From assembly GCA_903934745.1 (NCBI GenBank), contig CAIZOZ010000186.1:1-8731 (forward strand): a stretch of DNA of 8,731 nt, written 5' to 3'. The position numbers and the translations under genes were made by a program. The notes under the pieces are model-generated. The model was not told the origin of the DNA and ran no database searches. It worked only from the letters and a program-made list of their open reading frames with translations. The stretch is from an uncultured cyanobacterium (lineage in GTDB: Bacteria > Cyanobacteriota > Cyanobacteriia > PCC-6307 > Cyanobiaceae). Below, in pieces: positions 6,090 through 8,731 of the stretch; positions within the stretch are counted from its first letter, which is position 1, and the number at the start of each line of letters is the position of its first letter.

Positions 6090-6239
6090 CTATCCCATTG
6101 GCGTGCTGAGACCTTGGTTCAGCCCGTCCCAGGAACCTGCGGCAGGCAGCAGGGCTGCCAGCAGCAGCGCTGCCAGCAACAGGGCTGCCAGCAGAGGGGC
6201 TGCGCGCCGCAGGGCAGAGCACCCCTGACCGCCAGACAT
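6090..6239 (-). CDS. 49-residue hydrophobic micro-ORF coupled to the Rieske oxygenase
   Basis: The ATG at 6237-6239 lies one base after the oxygenase stop (TGAGATG), an arrangement suited to translational reinitiation. The peptide starts MSGGQGCSALRRAAP and continues with a purely Leu/Ala core of about 17 residues made of the repeat LLAAL, then LPAAGSWDGLNQGL and a short tail. Two arginines before the core give a signal-anchor or signal-peptide profile (R11-R12, core about 16-32); a Cys at 7 is not in a lipobox position. It could be a single-pass small membrane protein at the end of the transporter operon. It could also be an accident of a GC-rich 15-bp tandem repeat in the trailer. No family is recognised. 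Confidence 0.4.
   Translation of the reverse strand: MSGGQGCSALRRAAPLLAALLLAALLLAALLPAAGSWDGLNQGLSTPMG
6150..6209. repeat. 15-bp tandem repeat, three good copies plus one degenerate
   Basis: Units of 15 bases start at 6150 (CAGGGCTGCCAGCAG), 6165 (CAGCGCTGCCAGCAA), 6180 (identical to the first) and 6195 (degenerate). On the minus strand each unit codes LLAAL in the micro-ORF frame, so copy-number change would alter the hydrophobic length by five residues without a frameshift. Confidence 0.8.
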
Positions 6240-6240
6240 C

Positions 6241-7374
6241 TCAAGCGAAGCCCAGCAGCTGGCGGTAGAGGGCCTGATGGTGCAGGATCCGTTGCTCCAG
6301 CCGGTGAGCCGGGCCGGGCTTGAACGGCCAGCTGTCGCCGCGGGAATCGGCAGCCAGGGCAGAACGACCCGAGCTATAGCCGCGCTGGGCCGATTCCACC
6401 AGACGTTGATCCTCCAGCAAGAAGGCCTCCAGCTCAGCCAACAGCGCCTCGCCAGCGGCCTGCTGGACTGGATCTCCCAGCAGCCATAGCTCCAGCAGGC
6501 ACTGGCCCGGCCCCTCGGGCAGAAAGCCCAGCACAGCCAGCCGGCCATCGGGCCAGAACAGCAGATGGGTCCAGGGGGGCAGGCCGAAGGTGAGGAACTC
6601 GGCCGCCGCAGGGCTGTCTGGATCGCTGCGGCGATCGCCGGCGCTGGCGCGGTGGGCCGACCTGGCGACGGGAACCGGTGTGGCCAACAGATTGGCGAAG
6701 CGACCAAAGCGATAGCGGTAGAGGTGCACCGGGCCCTGATCGCGATGCAAGGTGGTGGGATGGGCAATGGCGACGTGGTAGTCGTCGAGGGTGTTGTCGT
6801 GGGCCAGTTTCCAGTCGCAGGCCAGACGGCGGCGGCGATGGCCCAGCAGGACCCTGGGTCGCTCCAGCAGCGGGCCGGCCTCGGCCAGCACCAGATCCAG
6901 CTGCTGCTCGAGCGGCAACGGCTCTGGTGTCAGGGCCACCCAGATCAGACCGGCACACACCTGCACCGGCAACGTCTGCAGCGACCAGTCGCCGCGCTCG
7001 AACGGCTCGAGGAACTCCTGTTCACGGGCGGCGGCCCGCAGCTGCCCGTCCAGCTCATAGCTCCAGCCGTGGTATGGGCAGATCAGGCGGCGACAGGCGA
7101 AGGCCGCCTCCCCAGGCTCCAGAAAGGCCATGCCGCGATGGGGACAGCGGTTGAGGAAGGCCCGGGGCGCTGCCCCCGGCTCATGGGTGAGCAACAGCGG
7201 CACTCCAAGCAGCTCCAGCGCCCGCACCTGGCCCTCGGGCAACAGGCTCTGGGGCAACAGGGGATGCCAGAAACGCTCACTCCAGTGGCTGCGCTCGCGG
7301 GCGGCGACAGCGGCAGAGTTGTAAAGCTCAGCGGCCAGAAACGACCGCCGCTCAGCAGGGGCCGGCTTGCTCAA
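6241..7374 (-). CDS. Rieske [2Fe-2S] non-heme iron oxygenase, alpha-subunit type
   Basis: A 377-residue cytosolic oxygenase. The N-terminal Rieske domain (about 33-150) has CPHRG (Cys77, His79) and CPYHGW (Cys99, His102), which hold the 2Fe-2S cluster; the gap of 19 residues between them is slightly longer than usual. The catalytic domain has the mononuclear iron motif DDYHVAIAHPTTL, with bridging Asp197, His200 and His205 in the exact D-x2-H-x4-H spacing, and a third ligand, probably Asp322 in LLEDQRLVESAQRG. All catalytic residues are therefore present. Such enzymes hydroxylate, dealkylate or demethylate small aromatic, amine or other compounds with O2 and electrons from a reductase or ferredoxin; no reductase is in the window. 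The start is a TTG at 7372-7374 sharing four bases (TTGA) with the ATPase stop; the first in-frame ATG would destroy the Rieske domain. Operon context suggests it acts on an imported compound. The substrate is unknown. Confidence 0.9.
   Translation of the reverse strand: MSKPAPAERRSFLAAELYNSAAVAARERSHWSERFWHPLLPQSLLPEGQVRALELLGVPLLLTHEPGAAPRAFLNRCPHRGMAFLEPGEAAFACRRLICPYHGWSYELDGQLRAAAREQEFLEPFERGDWSLQTLPVQVCAGLIWVALTPEPLPLEQQLDLVLAEAGPLLERPRVLLGHRRRRLACDWKLAHDNTLDDYHVAIAHPTTLHRDQGPVHLYRYRFGRFANLLATPVPVARSAHRASAGDRRSDPDSPAAAEFLTFGLPPWTHLLFWPDGRLAVLGFLPEGPGQCLLELWLLGDPVQQAAGEALLAELEAFLLEDQRLVESAQRGYSSGRSALAADSRGDSWPFKPGPAHRLEQRILHHQALYRQLLGFA
6631..6638. repeat. HIP1 octamer (GCGATCGC)
   Basis: One exact copy of the highly iterated palindrome common in many cyanobacterial genomes, here within the oxygenase gene and flanked as GGCGATCGCC. 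A single copy in a GC-rich window is weak support for a cyanobacterial origin. Confidence 0.5.
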
Positions 7375-8141
7375 GACACCAGGGCCCCATCCAGGCTACG
7401 CAGCGTACGGGCGAGATCTTCGCGCAACTCCAGGAAGGCGGGCGACACGCGCAGATGGGCCAGATTGGAGCGATCGGACGGCAGCTCGATGCTGCGCACG
7501 ATCCGGCCGGGACGGGGCGCCAGGATGTGCACCGTCTGGGCCAGGAGCATGGCCTCTTCAAGATCGTGGGTGATCAACAGGGCCGCCAGGCCGGTACGTT
7601 GCCATAGCTGATAGAGAAACTCCTGCATCGATTCGCGGATCTGCAGATCGAGGGCACCGAAGGGCTCATCCAGCAGCAACAGCTTGGGTTCGGCCGCCAG
7701 GGCCCTGGCCATCGCCACCCGCTGCTGCATGCCACCGGAGAGTTCACGTGGCAACAAGCGAGCTGAATCCACCAGGTCCACAACTTCGAGGAAGTAGGCC
7801 GTACGTTCACGGATCTCGGCACGGTTCCTGCCCTGCAGCTCCATGCCGAAGGCCACATTCTCGGCGGCTGTAAGCCAGGGATAAAGGCTGTACTTCTGAA
7901 ACACCATGCCGCGATCGGCGCCAGGCCCACGCACCAGCTGGCCATCGAAGCGGATCTCACCAGAGCTGGGACGATCAAGACCAGCGATCAGCCGCATGAT
8001 CGTCGATTTACCGGAACCAGAACTGCCCACCAAAGCCAGGAACTGGCCGGAGTAAAGATCCAGATTGATCGAATCCAATACCTGCTTGGCATTGGATCCA
8101 TAACCATAGCTCTTGCAAACAGCTGAAACTTTTAGGTGCAT
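7371..8141 (-). CDS. ABC transporter ATPase, nitrate/sulfonate/taurine (NIT/TauT) family
   Basis: A 256-residue ATP-binding subunit like SsuB, TauB and NrtD, which powers import of small organic or inorganic ions. All motifs are intact: Walker A GSSGSGKST (39-47), Q-loop Gln82 (VFQKYSLYPWLT), signature LSGGMQQR (134-141), Walker B LLLLDEPFGALD (154-165) with catalytic Glu159, and H-loop His192 (ITHDLEEA). The PWLTAAENVAFG stretch and the DLQIRESMQEFL segment after Walker B are typical of this family. The start ATG (8139-8141) follows the permease stop by 12 bases without a clear Shine-Dalgarno site, and the stop overlaps the TTG start of the oxygenase, so translation is probably coupled through the operon. 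The family is certain; the transported substrate (sulfonate, taurine, nitrate, amine, aromatic acid or other) is not determined by these motifs. Confidence 0.93.
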   Translation of the reverse strand: MHLKVSAVCKSYGYGSNAKQVLDSINLDLYSGQFLALVGSSGSGKSTIMRLIAGLDRPSSGEIRFDGQLVRGPGADRGMVFQKYSLYPWLTAAENVAFGMELQGRNRAEIRERTAYFLEVVDLVDSARLLPRELSGGMQQRVAMARALAAEPKLLLLDEPFGALDLQIRESMQEFLYQLWQRTGLAALLITHDLEEAMLLAQTVHILAPRPGRIVRSIELPSDRSNLAHLRVSPAFLELREDLARTLRSLDGALVS

Positions 8142-8153
8142 CGGGGGGATTGC

Positions 8154-8731
8154 TCAGTTTGCCCAGGCGCAGGCCTTACGCATCAAGAAACGGAAGCCAA
8201 GATCGATCGTCAATCCAACCAAGCCAATCACAATCAAGCCGACGAAGATGTCGTCTGTACGCAAAAATCTCTGAGCCAGGCTGATGCGCTTACCCAGGCC
8301 CTCATTGGCCGCCACCAGTTCAGCCACGATCACCAGATTCCAGGCTGATGCCATGTTGATGCGGTAGGTATCGAACACCTGGGGGGCGATGTAGGGAGCG
8401 ACGACCCGGGTCAAGATTGGCAATCCCCGGCCACCAAGAGTGAGCGCAGTTTCGACAAGTTCAGAGGGCACGAACTTGACCGCATCCATGATCATCAGTG
8501 TGTTAAAGAAGAAGGTGCCAATAAAAATAAGCAACACCTTCGGCAGCTCCTCAAGGCCGAAATAGATGATCAGGAGCGGAATGAACGCCGGAGCCGGCAT
8601 ATAGCGGATCAGGGCCATCAGTGGCTCCAGCAAGCGACAAATGGTGAGATTGGACCCCATGGCGATGCCCATCGGTAAGGCCAACCCCGCCGACAAAGCA
8701 AAACCGATGAACACCCGCTGAATGCTGGCCA
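8154..8731 (-). CDS. ABC transporter permease, NIT/TauT family (SsuC/TauC-like), N-terminus cut off
   Basis: The C-terminal 192 or so residues of an inner-membrane permease; the frame stays open to the window edge (ASIQRVFIGFALSAG), so about 60-80 N-terminal residues lie outside. A GTG at 8712-8714 is internal, not the start. The SsuC/TauC pattern is clear: RVFIGFALSAGLALPMGIAMG, then PLMALIRYMPAPAFIPLLII, then the EAA loop that contacts the ATPase (VETALTLGGRGLPILTRVV), MASAWNLVIVAELVAANEGLG, and a last helix near LIVIGLVGLTIDLGFRFLM. It ends in a polar tail, RKACAWAN. It is the most upstream gene visible in the minus-strand operon. A periplasmic substrate-binding protein is expected further upstream, beyond base 8731. 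Confidence 0.93.
   Translation of the reverse strand, partial: ASIQRVFIGFALSAGLALPMGIAMGSNLTICRLLEPLMALIRYMPAPAFIPLLIIYFGLEELPKVLLIFIGTFFFNTLMIMDAVKFVPSELVETALTLGGRGLPILTRVVAPYIAPQVFDTYRINMASAWNLVIVAELVAANEGLGKRISLAQRFLRTDDIFVGLIVIGLVGLTIDLGFRFLMRKACAWAN

Noticed and set aside
6150..6209. CRISPR-like or regulatory repeat array
   Set aside because: Units are 15 bases and directly abutting without spacers, so it is a simple tandem repeat.
6240..6767. Upstream part of the micro-ORF frame, out of frame within the oxygenase
   Set aside because: It reads as Pro/Ser/Arg/Cys-rich shadow sequence of the oxygenase gene; only the part after the oxygenase stop (6090-6239) is worth considering.
6565..7611. 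348-residue + strand ORF antisense to the oxygenase and ATPase
   Set aside because: Both minus-strand genes have complete catalytic motifs; the antisense frame is Gln/Arg/Gly-rich with no family resemblance.
8154..8714. GTG at 8712-8714 as the true start of the permease
   Set aside because: The frame continues upstream with permease-like residues (ASIQR) and the family needs another 60-80 N-terminal residues.

Overview
This GC-rich window most likely comes from the chromosome of a Synechococcus/Cyanobium-type cyanobacterium. That is an inference from the kinds of gene present: a PgpH-like HD phosphohydrolase, a SemiSWEET, a PGM1-type ATP-grasp protein, several small conserved-looking ORFs, and one copy of the cyanobacterial HIP1 octamer GCGATCGC. 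There is no rRNA, tRNA, CRISPR array, insertion sequence or prophage gene. The strand changes often, as in an ordinary chromosomal region with short transcription units.

Left part (1-3118). The window opens inside the catalytic HD domain of a membrane c-di-AMP phosphodiesterase-like protein (+). It converges on a 99-residue SemiSWEET sugar transporter (-). Diverging from that is a 499-residue ATP-grasp ligase related to the peptide ligase PGM1 (+), which has an excellent Shine-Dalgarno site. A bitopic coiled-coil protein (+) follows 87 bases later and may share its transcript.

Middle (3148-5961). A MalG/GgtD-like sugar ABC permease (-) stands alone, without ATPase, partner permease or binding protein in the window. 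It is divergent from an NfsB-like FMN nitroreductase (+). A short two-helix membrane ORF (-) overlaps the tail of the nitroreductase and looks like the N-terminal remnant of a larger polytopic protein. Two small + strand genes follow: a secreted protein with two CxCxC clusters and an acidic tail, and a 59-residue hypothetical protein.

Right part (6090-8731). A compact minus-strand operon reads, in transcription order: NIT/TauT-type ABC permease (cut by the window edge), its ATPase, a Rieske non-heme iron oxygenase whose TTG start overlaps the ATPase stop (TTGA), and a 49-residue hydrophobic micro-ORF whose ATG lies one base after the oxygenase stop. The layout parallels tauABCD and ssu operons, where an importer is paired with an oxygenase that processes the imported compound. 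Here the oxygenase is of Rieske type and the substrate is unknown. This operon is the best candidate in the window for an undescribed system. The Cys-rich secreted protein and the PGM1-like ligase are the next most interesting items.
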